From: Gordionus sp. m RMFG-2023
Lineage: Eukaryota > Nematomorpha > Gordioida > Chordodea > Parachordodidae
Length of the DNA stretch: 64,000 nt
Direction: 5' to 3'
NCBI RefSeq assembly: GCF_954871325.1
Contig: NC_088779.1
Span: forward strand, 16,680,846 to 16,744,845
The notes under the pieces were generated by a model. That model did not search any database, was not told the DNA's origin, and was given only the letters and a program-made list of their open reading frames with translations. Each line of letters begins with the position of its first letter. Position 1 is the first letter of the stretch. Positions 36,047 to 48,419 of this stretch are shown in pieces. A program made the position numbers and the translations under genes.

Positions 36047-37318
36047 TAATATATATAAATATTTATCATAGGTCTTTAATATTTCATTTTACTTTAGAGT
36101 TATATAATAAGGTTTTCAAAACTAAAGTTTTTTATATTTCATTTTACTTTTAAACAATTTGAACCAAAATATTTCAAATGTCATTGTTTATTTTACTTGA
36201 TATTCTAATTATATTATTTATTTTCTTTTTTATATTTTTTAGATTATGATTTTTTGAGGAAGAATAAAATTTATTTTCTCATCGAACTTAGTGTGATTTT
36301 TCTAAAACATCAATTTTAATAAAATTGATATATGTGCCTATTATATTGATAAAATTTTTAAGCTTGTTTTGAATTTAATAATAAATATCTTCTTACTGAT
36401 TCATGCATCATAATCTATTTTTTAAACAAAATCCTATTAAATTAATTAATATTTACTTAATTTTTTATAAATATAGTATATTTTTTAAGATATTATTCTA
36501 AGGAGAAGTTTGTTGTTTATTTTAAATCCTATAAGATTCCTTAATATTTTCTTTGCTTAAATTCTAGTAATAACGTGATTTTAGCCAAATAATATTATGT
36601 AGACCCGTAAATTTTGTTCATAGATGTCAGAAAGTCTTGGAATTCAATTTGCCTTATCTTGAGTAATCAGGCCATTTTTAAATAATGCTTAACAATAAGG
36701 GCAGGCGAAATACATAAAATATATTTTAAAAAAAATTTGGGCCCTCTCTTTCAACTATTAAAAAATATTAAAGAGGTAAATAAGTTAAATAATGTCCAAT
36801 ATGACCCCTAAATAAATTTGAAGCAAGAGAATTTATTATTAAATTAAAACATAGAACTTATATTAAATAAGTTAAATATATAGGATGTATTAACAATGAC
36901 GGGATTTAACCATACCAAACTAAGAAGGTTACAAACACTTACTGAAGTATTGGCGACATTTTATTTGAAATAAATTATTTAGTTAGATAAGAATTATATA
37001 AAAGAAAAAGAGAAGGTCCGAATTAAGAATTAATTGAATTTTTCGGGACAGTAAAAGACACATTTTATTAAAGGATATATATATTTTTTTATTTTATTAA
37101 ATCACCACAATATTTGTTTCATAAAAAATAATAATTTATGTCAAAATTTTATAAAACATTAATTATGGGTATCATTTAATATAAAAACACATTATTATGG
37201 TTAATGATATTCACTACCTTAAGGTATTACCTATCAAATTTGTATTTTGTTTATTTATTTGGATAGGCACTACCAAATTTATCACAATTTATATCTTAAA
37301 AATTGTGATTTTTGGAAA
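36047..37318. other. A+T-rich stretch containing a dispersed repeat copy
   Basis: 36,765-37,115 is the second copy of the unclassified ~350-bp repeat found near 15.2-15.5 kb. The remainder shows nothing recognisable. Confidence 0.4.
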
Positions 37319-37485
37319 GCCTCTGTGGCCTAGTCGGCAAAGGCGTTGCTTACCAATCCGATGGTTATGGGTTCGAATCCCAGCAATGATTATGTTTTTT
37401 TTCTAATCTGACATGGTGGTTCCTCCCTCCTTGGGGGGATGATATATAGGAAGCCTGACTCGACCACGTGATTCCGTTATAATAT
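37319..37485 (+). repeat. tRNA-derived SINE head (tRNA-like)
   Basis: TGGCCTAGTCGG at 37,326-37,337 fits polymerase III box A and GGTTCGAATCC at 37,370-37,380 fits box B. A D-stem (GCCT/AGGC) and a T-stem (TGGG/CCCA) can form. The acceptor halves (GCCTCTG and GCAATGA) do not pair and the anticodon stem is poor, so this is not a working tRNA gene but a tRNA-like SINE promoter or a tRNA pseudogene. The tail up to about 37,485 is relatively G+C-rich. Confidence 0.6.
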
Positions 37486-37912
37486 ATGTTTAATAAGGGT
37501 CTTATTAAATTTTAAATTTTGGTCGGTATTTAGCAAATTTGGTTGGTATTTAGAAAATTGCTATATGTTGACTTAATAGTGAACCATATTATATCTTTTA
37601 TTGAATTGTGCACTCGGTAAAACAGAGTTTTTTAAAATATTAAACTTAGATTATCTAACTCTTCGATGTCAAAAGAATTTTCTAATTTTTATAAAAAAAT
37701 TTAAATCATCAGAAATCTTTAAACTAATTTTCGACCAACAAATTTATTTTATTCACTCCAAAATTCTTATATATTTTTATATTTACAAAAGTAAAACCGA
37801 AAATATTCAGTTTCTTAGCTTATTATTATTAATATATTTTTATAAGATATTTTAAATTATTATATAATTCTATTTTGTCATCTGCTGTTCCTGTATAAGA
37901 TTATTCAAAAGA

Positions 37913-39322
37913 AGCGCGCTATTAGCTACTATTTTAAAAATAGCTTTGGCTACTATTTTTTAAAAATAGTTTTGGCTACTTTTTTAGCTGCTTTTTATAA
38001 AAATTTAATTTTTGTTTATATCAACATTTATAAATGCAGTAAATTTTGATTATAAAAAAATTTATGTAATAAAAATAACTATTTATGGTAATATTCAGTT
38101 TTTATTTATTTTGTTGCATTTTAATAATAAAATCATTAAAATATTATCATTCCCAAGTCTAGAGCGACTATTAGAAAGTATAAGTTTCGCCTTACTAGAT
38201 AATTAAGGCAGTATTTAATTTTATATACATATTTTTAATATAAGAAAGATTATCAAAAATACTCATTTGAGTATTTTTAGAATTAAAAACGCGTCGAGGG
38301 GATTTTCCATATATTATCTTTTATTTCAAAAAATTAATGTCTAGCTAATGGCCTGTCATTCCCAAATAAGCTCTATAAATATTTAATCAGATCAATTTAT
38401 AAATATAAATAAGTTTTTACCTTCTGTAATGTGCCCAACTCTCTACCGTAGTACATATTATGATGTTTCTGACAACTCTACTATTAGAGCATTTCATAAC
38501 TTTAAAGTTAGCTGCTATCCTATTCATTAGTGTCTGGTACATAAAATTGTTGTACCAGGGGATAGAGTTTTAATCATCATGGTAAATGATGAATCATCAA
38601 CCAAGGACATTGGTTGAACTGTATCAATTATAAAATCAACAATAACGTTATCAGCCAGTTTCTGAGAAATATTGGATCAATCAATTTAGTTTGAATTAAT
38701 CTTTTTGGATGTAGAGTCGTCTATATCAAAATTATTTAGATGTTTTTCTATCTCCTTAAAACTATTGGCATGAACATTCTTATAAAATAAATATTATTTT
38801 TAAAAATGACAATTTACCTTTAGGTGTTTTTTGAGGTTATAGCTACTGGATTGAATTGAGGAAATATATTTTTAGCATTTTAAACAAATAAATTTAAAGC
38901 CAGTTTTGGTTTTTATATTTTAAAAAAATTTTCATGAAATGGGAAATTTGTTTTACGGCTATTAAGAACATTTTCTTCCATGGTATCTTTCACTTCATTA
39001 ATATCATCACCTTTCTCACTTTCAACGATTTGGATGTCCATAGGCGATGACATTTTAAATTATTTACACGTGATTTAGGTTTATAATACAAATTGAAAAT
39101 ATAAATTACAAATTGAAAATATATTTTTAAATATTCATGTTTATAATTACATTCATTATAATTTTAAAAAGTAGCTAGCGCGCTACTTAGCTACTTTCAA
39201 AAAAGGAGCGCGCTAAAAAAATTAAATAATTACAAAAAAGGTAACATGCCATTAGCTATAGCTACCAAAATAGATAGCGCTAGCTACCAAAATAGATAGC
39301 GCGTTAAGTAGCGCGCTACTTT
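37913..39322 (-). mobile_element. hAT-like element with AGCGCGCTA ends and a BED-finger relic
   Basis: AGCGCGCTA-type ends lie at 37,914 and near 39,320 in opposite orientation. The same word recurs at 39,176-39,214 and in related form (GATAGCGCTAGC) at 39,276-39,303. On the minus strand a start at 39,053 reads MSSPMDIQIVESEKGDD for 48 codons. This is followed in another frame by FKFICLKC and SSSYNLKKHLK, like the first half of a BED zinc finger, with stops between. No catalytic core is present. Borders are approximate because no target duplication is visible. Confidence 0.5.
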
Positions 39323-39494
39323 CTGAAAAACTTATGTTAAAAATTAGCTATATTTTATAAATTATTTAAATATAATATTCATTTTTTTAATTTTAAATGT
39401 GATTATTTGAATTATTTTATATGTTTGTTATATTATTTTATTAAATATTATTTTATAATTTTAACTCTGTGTCTGAAAAATTCATATTGTGCAA

Positions 39495-40660
39495 CAGTGG
39501 CTTATCCAGGATTTTCTTATGGGGGGGGGGTATTTTTTTTTGGGGGGGGGGCTTCGCCCTCTAACCCCTTTAGGTGGCCTTGGGCCAGCTTTTGCCCTTC
39601 GGCCGGGTCTTATGTTTTAGCTATTCTATTAAAATATACATAATTTAATAATAATTATATATCTATTTTTAACTTTTATTTACTAATTTGTGCATATCGA
39701 TATTACAAGCCTATTATTTATTATTTTAAGTTAGGTATGTTATATTTAATAAAGTTTTTATAAATGTAAAGTTGAAATAAAGTTTAATGTCATTTTATTT
39801 TAAAATTTGCTTTAAAAACTAGCCTCAGCTTAAATTCTCATACAATATAAGTAGAATAAAATTTTTTTTATTGAAAATACTAATTGTACAGTGTATAAAA
39901 TATTGACTAGAAAATCATTTAAAAAGCAAGTTTTTATAACTTCTATCAAATACAATATTATCAAAAGTTTATTAAACACTATAACTATAATGTAATTTTT
40001 AATTTTCGTGTGGATGTTGCCAATTCATCTAGAATTTCGTCAATCGTTGGAACTAAATCTATATGAATATTTAACATAACTAATCCATTTAGCCGAGATT
40101 CTGAAATAGTACTTCGTAAAAATGTCTTCAGTCTTCTCAAGTTTTAAAATGTCCTTTCATTCGTGCATGTTGTAATAGGCAAACATGCAAGAATATAAAA
40201 TAACTTCAAAATATCGGGAAATTGAGCCAACATGCTCAGACATATTTAATTCTGTTCTAAAGAAAAATGAAAAATATAAAATTAGATATTTATTAATAAT
40301 TAAAAATTCTTATTAATTCTAACTCACTATTTAATAATTTTGAATTTCATATAATAAATATATTTAATAATAAATTATATACCGTTTGATTTCAATATCT
40401 TTGTCTTTGACTAAAAATTTCTCCATTTTTTATTAATATTTTTGAATAATGTTAATGTACTCACAAGGTAAGGAAATTTAAAAAAAATTTATTTATAAAA
40501 AATAAGTTTTATGTTGGAAAATTGATTTTCAAATATTTGTAAATATTTGATTGAAGGGTGGGGGAGGGAGTAATATTTAAAATGATATTTATGAAAACAG
40601 TCAAATTTGCGATGGGAAGGGGGAAATCCCCCCCCCCCCCCACTATTGGTTACGCCCCTG
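39495..40660 (-). mobile_element. hAT element, 1,166 bp, with perfect 8-bp target duplication
   Basis: TTGTGCAA occurs at 39,487-39,494 and again at 40,661-40,668. The ends are CAGTGGCTTATCC and its degenerate complement TTGGTTACGCCCCTG, followed by long G and C runs. On the minus strand at about 40,010-40,205 the hAT dimerisation domain is recognisable: LPITTCTNERTF, then a TAA, then NLRRLKTFLRSTISESRLNG. The rest of the transposase is gone, so it is a non-autonomous deletion derivative of an older autonomous element. Confidence 0.85.
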
Positions 40661-40668
40661 TTGTGCAA

Positions 40669-41176
40669 TATAATTGGGCTCAAATTTACTTATTAATTAT
40701 ATTTGCAATTATATAATTTATGTGATTTTAGATATTTCTTTTATAATGTTTGTATTACTGTAGATAAAATATAATAAAATTTTGATATGTATATATTTAT
40801 TTAATTATTAGAATTTTAGAAAAGGTATTTTCACACTCATCTGATAATACTTTTTTGATTATACCCCGCGAACCAGTATACAACTAATTTTAGTGGATAT
40901 CATTGAATAAGCCTTGTTACTGTAGAGAATAGCCTCTGGAATGGAAAACCCATCTTATCTTTTGATTTGCCAAAGATAAAAAAGTTGTCAAAGTATATAT
41001 TCAAATTAGAGTTTGAAAAAAAATCTTCAAAGATTTTGATTTTTTTTAAAATTTTGATCAAAAAATCTTTGAAAATCACAAATAGTTGAGAATTTATTTA
41101 AAGAATATTAAATTTTTATAAAAAAAAATTGTGAGATTTCATCCTGAAAGATATTTAAAAATCACAAAATATTTAA
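40669..41176. other. A+T-rich spacer with a short palindrome
   Basis: CAAAGATTTT and AAAATCTTTG-type words face each other at about 41,024-41,076. I see no gene. Confidence 0.35.
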
Positions 41177-41404
41177 CCCTTTCGCGCCCAGCGAGATCAT
41201 TTGTCATCAAAAATTTTATATTTAAAGAAACTAATGGTTGGTACTTAGAGATATTAATTTATAAAACAATATCTATTATTTCGAATTTTATCATTAACCT
41301 GTCAAAATCATTATTTTATTATATCAAAATGTCAAAATCATTATTTAATTATATCAAAGTACAAGTATTTTTTGTTCAGGGGAAATATTCCGGGCGCGAA
41401 AGGG
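41177..41404. mobile_element. piggyBac-like MITE, 228 bp
   Basis: The left end follows TTAA and begins CCCTTTCGCGCCC. The right end is its exact complement GGGCGCGAAAGGG, followed by TAGA where TTAA would be expected. CCC-starting inverted ends next to TTAA are typical of piggyBac elements. No coding capacity. The longer open frame over it is a shadow. Confidence 0.6.
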
Positions 41405-42452
41405 TAGATTCAACCCGCTGATTCAAATATCACCATTTTCCGTTTTAAGAATTAATATAAATTAAAAAGTAAAATCATTACAAACTCAACAATGACTTCA
41501 AAATTATTTTATGGTATAAGTGGTCCATCGCTGTGTTCAAAAAAGAAATTAATAAATTATAATAAATATGTTCAAACATAATTTTTATTATATAATTTGC
41601 ACATATAATTTGTATGCGAAATGGTAAGAGTAATAAAAAATATGTGGTACAATTAAATACAGTAAGTGATTTGCTAACCCAAATAATAGAATCGAATCAC
41701 ATTAAACATAATAACAAGTATTAAAAAAAATGATACATAAATGAAACTTTTATAATAAAAATATTAGCGATTCTTATCATTAATAAGTGATAAAACTTTC
41801 GTTGCGATTAGGCATAAATATTACACAACGACTATAGCATTGTAGGATAAGTTTTACCAGTATATTGAAAAAGACACTATTAATAGTAGGCTAATTTTAA
41901 AATTTCCACCTATAATTTATACAAATATAATTTTATAACTATTAACTATACTTAATGGATTTGCTGAATTTTTCTTAGTTACTTGCGATTTAGTAATTGA
42001 CATATCTATAATATTTTAAATTTTTATCAAACTTTAAAAAAAAGTATTATATTAATGATTTGAAAATTATAAAATTAGTTGATATGATAATACCATTTCT
42101 CATTGGGGCGGTTGCACTTACATCTCTGGGGGAGCCAGTAGCTAACATCATATTTATATTTTCTAAAGCTTTTAAGAAATGATAATTTAACCTGTTTATT
42201 TTTATTTACTTCGATTTCTAGGTAAGGTACTGTCCAATATGTCTGTGATTGATAAAAATATATTAACATATATAATATATATGAAAATTTATTCTATATA
42301 TTACAAAATCATATAATGAAATTTGTGCCGGGTGACTCTACATGCAGTAAATATATATTGTGAAATATAGTAATATCATGCTATTCAATGTTGCAGAAAT
42401 TAACCAGTTGATAATTTACACGGGTGAAATTTTAATAACATAAACAAAGGAT
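41405..42452. other. A+T-rich region downstream of the stalk exons
   Basis: This may hold the 3' end of the Beat-like gene. On the minus strand, TATCAATCACAG (near 42,252) and AAATAAACAG (near 42,202) look like splice acceptors. A short open stretch between 42,075 and 42,230 can be read in two frames, one with a GIIISTNFIIF hydrophobic run. None could be connected with confidence. Confidence 0.3.
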
Positions 42453-43630
42453 TCAACAAAGAATAATTAAGTAAAGTTCCATGTTACTCATAAACGAAAT
42501 ATTTCCCATATGATTTTGAATCAATAAAGCAGTTGTAACTAAATTGTTATTTGTCGTCATTTCCATTGTTGAATGATTTTTAATTAGATGATTATTAAAA
42601 TCATTACTAAATGTCGTAATATTCATAAACAAGTCGCCAGAAGTACTTTGAGGGGAGGTTACAAATAAATCAACATTGGTTATTAATCTAGGAGCTAAAG
42701 TTTGACCTTTTACTATACCATCTTCAGTATTTGTTTCGTCGTTATGAATGATTCCTGATGTAGTTATTTCTACAATAGCCTTAGTAGTTTGATTTTGAAG
42801 TAATTCAAATGATGTATTCATTTTATTTACACCCAAATTTAACAATAAGCTTTTATCATGTGTGTTCATACTAATATTCGAGTAAATTTCTGGTAATGTA
42901 TTAGGTGGTAGTGGGAAATAAGAATTTGAGAAGGGGCTCAACTTTTTGATACTTGCTGCAAATAATTTAAAGGAAAATTATTAATCATGTAATATTTTAT
43001 AAAATATACTTTAACTATTTTAAATTGTTATATAAAATTTAGTAGTGTTGAATTATAGGTGATGTGATTTAAGCAGTGAAAAGGTGCCAATTATATTTCC
43101 AAAATAATTAGACATAAAACTACTTTTTTTTTCATAAATAGCTTGTGGAGTTATATACATATAAGAATTAGTTGACTTATTCATGCCACCTAATCCAGAA
43201 AAATAGAACAGAGCTCCTATATCAATTTTATTGTGTTTAGATGAGTGATTAAGTTTATAATATTCTTTATTAACTGGAGGATTGACTATTGAAAAAGTAA
43301 CAATAATTGAATTTAAATTTGTCGAATTATTAAAAGTTGACTTTGTAAAGTTCCTATCTGATATATTTATTGGCGTTAGTTTATTGATATCATATTTGTA
43401 TTTCATTTGATGTTGTCTATGATTATTTTCCAGCTTATTATATTTTTTTATGGATAGCGCTAGATACTGATCAGTATTTGATATATTATAGCTTAAATCG
43501 CTTGTTAAAATATTAGCTTTTTCAACATTACTATTTTTTGAATAATTATGATTAACATAATTAAAGGTATCTATAAAATTACGCCAATTGAAGCTATTTT
43601 TTGAAGATGAAAAACGGTCATTTTCAATAT
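42453..43630 (-). CDS. Asn/Ser/Thr-rich stalk exons of the Beat-like gene
   Basis: Two minus-strand exons, 43,124-43,630 and 42,453-42,955, are separated by a 168-nt GT-AG intron (acceptor TTATTTGCAG). The first starts after a TTAAG acceptor with a stop just upstream. Both junctions are phase 1, and the first exon accepts the phase-1 end of the Ig2 exon at 51,856. Together they encode about 335 residues rich in Asn, Ser and Thr, with many N-glycosylation sequons (NIS, NFT, NST, NQT, NIT, NHS). No Ig fold, Cys pairs or clear membrane segment is present. This suits a glycosylated extracellular stalk. I do not recognise the sequence, so linking it to the Ig exons rests on strand, order and phase. 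The second exon may splice again before its stop. Confidence 0.55.
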
Positions 43631-44300
43631 CTTAACATGCATATATTTTTTAAAAAATTGCAATTAAATGAAAATAATAATTTAGTAAATGACAAACAAA
43701 CGATTAAAAAAATCAGCAATTAAAAGATATATAATTTTATCAAATTAATATTTTTATAATAATTATAAAATTTAACAGTAGGTGGGGGGGGGGGCAGGGA
43801 CTCGAGCCCCGTTAAAAAATTGAAGAATTCCAAATTTAAATTTTTTTATACCATTATAAAAAGGTCATTTTGTATAATGTTATCTAAAAAAAAATAGATA
43901 ATATTTAAAATAATTTTAAAAAAATTTTTTGAGCACCCTGAGATTGTAAAGGCTAGTGACGCCTTTGGAATTTAATGCTTTTTATTTTATAAATATATAT
44001 TATATAAATCGGCAAATAAAATTTTATATACAGTAGCGTCAGTATGGAGATGGGCGCAGGGGCTTGAACCCCCTGAAAAATTTGAAGAGTCCCCTTAAAA
44101 ATTTTGAATTTAAAAAAAAAGCCAATTTTAGTTAATGATGTTAGCTCTTATCAATTCTTTCTAATTTTTAATAAATATTTTATATAGAAATTTAAAATAA
44201 GGGTATCAAATGAAAGCTAATAAAAGGTGTATTGAATTCACTAATCGTCAATTCGTGTAGGATGGGGTGGAAGGCTAAAATATTTCTAACATAATATTTC
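43631..44300. other. Intronic DNA with hAT-like end fragments
   Basis: CAGTAGGTGGGG...GACTCGAGCCCCGTTAAAAAATTGAAG near 43,771 and CAGTAGCGTCAG...GGGCTTGAACCCCCTGAAAAATTTGAAG near 44,033 are related end-like sequences in direct orientation. They are probably pieces of decayed hAT elements inside the intron. Confidence 0.4.
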
Positions 44301-44308
44301 GACATGGG

Positions 44309-46008
44309 ACAGGCGCGTACGCAGGAATTTGGTCTGGGGGGGGATAATAAATTTTTTTAAGAAATATTATTGTTAATTAAAAATACTAAGCATAAATTTA
44401 TTAGGACTAATATACATAATTTTAAACTAATGTGAATTAAAAAAATTATATATATAAACCGGCATGGAAAAACTATAAAATAAATGTGAATTATAACCCA
44501 CGATATGAATCACTTAAATGACCCAAAATTGAAATTTGAATTTTTTGAGCTTTTAAAATATATAAAGTATGAAAAATTTAAATGTTGGAAATATAAATTA
44601 ATACACAAAAAGTTTCTTAGGAATAATTGTATTTTGTGTGTTGAGCTAATTTTTCAATTATCTATCCTTGCTTGGCGTTAAATTCCTTTGAATATTCAAA
44701 AGATCCAAATCATTCAATCTACTTTCAGATGTTGTATTTCTTAGGTATGTTTTTCACAGACTTGCAAGGCCTGGCCCCCGAGCCGGACCGTATTTTAATT
44801 TTTTTAAATATACCCGGGCCGGGCCTGAAATTTTTTTTAGAAAAAATATCCGCCGAGCTATATATTTTAAAACCAAATATTTGAAATCGCCATTATTAGC
44901 TATAAAAATCAAAAATAAATATAATTTATTTTAATAAAATTATGGCCGGGCCTGATAATTTTATTTTCAAAAAAGCCGGGCCGGGCCTGAAAATTTTTTA
45001 AAAAAAAACCCGGGCCGGAAAAATTTTTTAAAAAGAATCTGGGCCGTGTCCTGCAAATGGTACCTCTGCAAGACTCTGTTATTCTCTCTTATTACTAAAG
45101 AGTGCTAATATATATAACCATTTTAATACATTGGGAGTATAATCTAAAATGTGTTTGAAAAAATGCAAAGCATCCATAGCATTTTTGGGACTGTATCAAC
45201 CATAGTTAATCGTTTAATCATAGTTATTCCTAATAAGGCATCATAAGATATTTTAACATCTTCATGATAAAAATCTAACAAATATTTATATTTTTTTCTA
45301 TCACCATATGAAAAAGGTTGGGAGAGGGGACATTTGTTTTATAATATTCTTCTACTGATCCTATATTAATGTTTTGACGATGAGCTTGCTTGCTGCAAGT
45401 CGAGGGGGGCAAATATTAAACACGTATAGCTCTGCCTTTGACTCAACAATAACATATAAAATATGAAATTCTTCATCAACATTAGCTCTAATTTCCTTGA
45501 GTTCTAATAAAATGCTCTCCGCTATTCTCATCTTCTTAATCAAGTAAATATTATGTTTTTGAAAAGTATTACATAAAATAGTGTATAATTAAATAACACA
45601 TTCTAATGAGAAAAAAAATTTGGAATGAGTATTGAATCCAATAATTTTCTTGCTTCTGAGGAAATATTTCTTTCAAGCCATTGTGATATTTTAGTAATAG
45701 CATTAATAATCGGCTCTTCTAACTCCATAATAGCTGTTACTGCTTGATGGTGGAGACTCGATCTCGTTGGACAAGCTTGCAATTTCTTTCTCCCTGTTGG
45801 ACAAGGAGTTTCAGAGATAATTATTAATTGACTAGAAATTTAGATAAATATTACGCCACTAAAATTTGGAAATAATAGGTAAATTACGCCAAGGAAAACT
45901 TGAAATCGAAATTTAATATTTTTGAAAAATATAATCCGGCATCTGCATTTTTTGGCTTGGGCGGGGGGGATTTGTCCCCCTGCCCCCCCCCCCGCTGCGT
46001 ACGCCAAT
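44309..46008 (-). mobile_element. Decayed ZMYM-type hAT element, 1.7 kb
   Basis: GGCGCGTACGCAG near 44,312 and CTGCGTACGCC near 45,995-46,005 are inverted ends, with GACATGGG (44,301) and GACATAGG (46,009) as a 7-of-8 target duplication. On the minus strand at 45,361-45,543 the reading LLELKEIRANVDEEFHILY with a later CPPRLAASK matches the segment before the hAT core's second half in ZMYM1-like transposases. VEEYYKTNVPSP (near 45,325) follows in order. Stops and frame changes are frequent. A G-rich repeat block at 44,762-45,050 lies inside. Confidence 0.6.
44762..45050. repeat. GGGCCGGGCCTGAAATTTTT repeat block
   Basis: CCGGGCC and GGGCCTGAAAATTTTTT units repeat about five times, with GCAAGGCCTGGCCC at the left and GGGCCGTGTCCTGCA at the right as rough inverted ends. 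It may be a small hAT-type MITE nested in the larger element. Relatives occur at 13.1, 17.1 and 28 kb. Confidence 0.5.
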
Positions 46009-46016
46009 GACATAGG

Positions 46017-47740
46017 TAAAAAATGAAATATATAATAGGATCTGTTCGCATTGGTATACTCATCTCTAGTTCCAGATTAGACTGGGGGAGGGGATTAAAA
46101 ATTTTAACATAATATATCGACCTGGTTCGCAAAATTAAAGGATTTTTCGACTTTTATTCATCCATCACGAAAATTACGTGCATGATAAGATTTTTAATAA
46201 AACTCCTATCCGGAAATAAAATATGAGCCTTAAATTAAGCTAATATAATTTTAAAATACAATTATAAATAACCCCTAAAAAAAATAAAAAATAATGAATT
46301 GAATTTATTTATATTTTACATGGATGTAGCCATAATAGTAAATAATAATAAAATTTGCAAAAGTAATATTTTCCTGGATTTAGTTTAGTATTATTTTAAA
46401 AAATTTCAAATACTGACATTTTTTGATAATATTTTTGAATAAAACTGAATCTAAGATTTTTTTAGAAAAGGTTTATATATTTCAAAGAAGTTTTATATGG
46501 GGAATTTTGTGTAAATGATTTAAATTAGCATTAAGTGTAATCAGTCGAATTTTATTTTTTTTATTATATCAAAACTAGAATTATATGCGAAAAACATAGC
46601 AATTGGGAAGAATTGAATAATTTATAATACTCTATGTGATTGCAAAAAATTGACAACTGCAGCACCCTCTTTAGACCAAAATTTAGAGGCGGGTTAATAT
46701 TATTTAGTCGCATTCATAATGAGAGAGCCAAAAAGACTGGAATTGACGGAAAAATTTAAGCGCCAAATGAATGCCTATAGATTATTTTACCCTAGTTAAA
46801 CATATAGTGAAGTCAAAAAGTGATATTCTGCAAACAAAATGTCTCAAGAATTCTTTAGAAGATATAGAAAAATGTTTTATCGAAACCCTGCCTTGTCTTA
46901 AATAAGGAGAAAGGCATAAAAATAGAAAATATGGGAAGTAAGCGCAGCTGGTATGACAAATATTTTATTTGAGATGTAGTAGGCGTTACAGGACATCTAG
47001 AGTGGTTATCTAACTCTTTAATGTAATCATCTATATAAGTCCATGATTAAGAAAATAACTAAAAAAAGATGTAATGCCAAATCGCTATAAAATAAATATG
47101 CGCTGAAAATATATTTATACGAAAATATAAATATTTTGAGCTTTTAAAATGTTCATAAATTTATAAGAATTACTAATTAGAAAAAATGGCCCAATTTTTA
47201 AATATAAAATGTTAAAAATGGATTATAAGAAACAAAAATAATGCATAAATATAAACTGACAAATACGAATGTGATTGACCTATTTTTTCAATGATTTTAT
47301 CAGTAATTGTGTAAAATCCCTATGTAAATATCTAAAAGGCTAACCTAATCAATCTATTTTCTGAGGCTCACTTTGTGTATAAGTTTTTATTCTTTATAAA
47401 TAATAAAATTCTGATTTGTGCAAGTGTAAATGGGGTAGAGTGGTAAAAATATATAATAATTTGATATATTATGAAAAAATACTTTTAGATTTCTCGGAAC
47501 TGCTCTATGAATCAAGAGCTTCTCATTATTTTATTTCATTTCAAAAATTATCAAAAAGAGTGGTGTTATAAAAAATATCGATTTAGTCCCTTTTTAAAAA
47601 TGGTTAATTTTAGCTACAAAATATTATATAAGTCTCTAGACTCCGTCAATTGAAGAAGTTGACACCCTCTTTTAGAAAAATCTCGAATCTTAAATAATAT
47701 ATTTTACAAATAAATCGTCTAAATCGAGATTTTTATCAAC
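46017..47740. other. Intronic A+T-rich DNA, probable transposon debris
   Basis: No gene seen. CACCCTCTTTAGACCAAAATTT near 46,662 and CACCCTCTTTTAGAAAAATCT near 47,652 are similar, as if two remnants of one element lie here. Confidence 0.3.
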
Positions 47741-48180
47741 ACCTGGAGGATATTCTTATACTGATCCTTCATTAAATTTTTAACAACAAGCTATCTTGGT
47801 GCTAGTCGAGGTATGCAACAATCAAACTGGTGTAGCCCTGATTTTGAGTTCAACAATAAAATAATTTGTGAAATTATTAACCAATATTTAATCCAATTTA
47901 TTCAAGCTTTAAATAATACTAACAGTATCTCCATGGTGTCATGTCAACTAAATCAATATCATGAAATAGATTGATTATAGTACTAGCATAATTTAATACA
48001 TATTTTGTTGTTATCTATTTCAAAAAGATTGGGTTCTCAGAAGTCATTTTAGACCATTCTGACATTTCACAAAGAGCAATTGGTTCCTCTAACTTCATAG
48101 AAATAGTGTTTACTTGATGACTGCCATTTTTTAAATTTGCATTTTTAGCTCAGGTGTGATTTATCTTCCATACCTTCCCT
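47741..48180 (-). pseudogene. Second ZMYM-type hAT fragment
   Basis: Plus-strand 47,785-47,895 (CTTGGTGCTAGTCGAGGTATGC...TTGAGTTCAACAATAAAAT) parallels 45,380-45,452 (CTTGCTGCAAGTCGAGGGGGGC...TTGACTCAACAATAACAT). It is therefore a second, more decayed copy of the same transposase segment, coding on the minus strand. No ends were identified. Confidence 0.55.
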
Positions 48181-48419
48181 TCCCACTGCCCGCGCCTGCT
48201 TTTAGTATTAATTAACACAGGTACAAGATATATATATGCTAAGGGTTTCTAAATTCTGTAACAAATGATCCATTCCTGTCATTCGCAAATTCACGGTTAT
48301 TCGACAATAATAGCAACATTAAATAATATGTAATAGAATGACCGTAATATGCATTTTTGCATGCAAACTAAAGATATAATTATATTTTAAATTAATAATA
48401 GACCAATCTTTTCTTATTA

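Noticed and set aside
37319-37393. Working tRNA gene
   Set aside because: The acceptor halves do not pair and the anticodon stem is poor; only the promoter boxes are good.
41131-41421. 96-residue plus-strand frame
   Set aside because: It spans the whole piggyBac-like MITE including both inverted ends.
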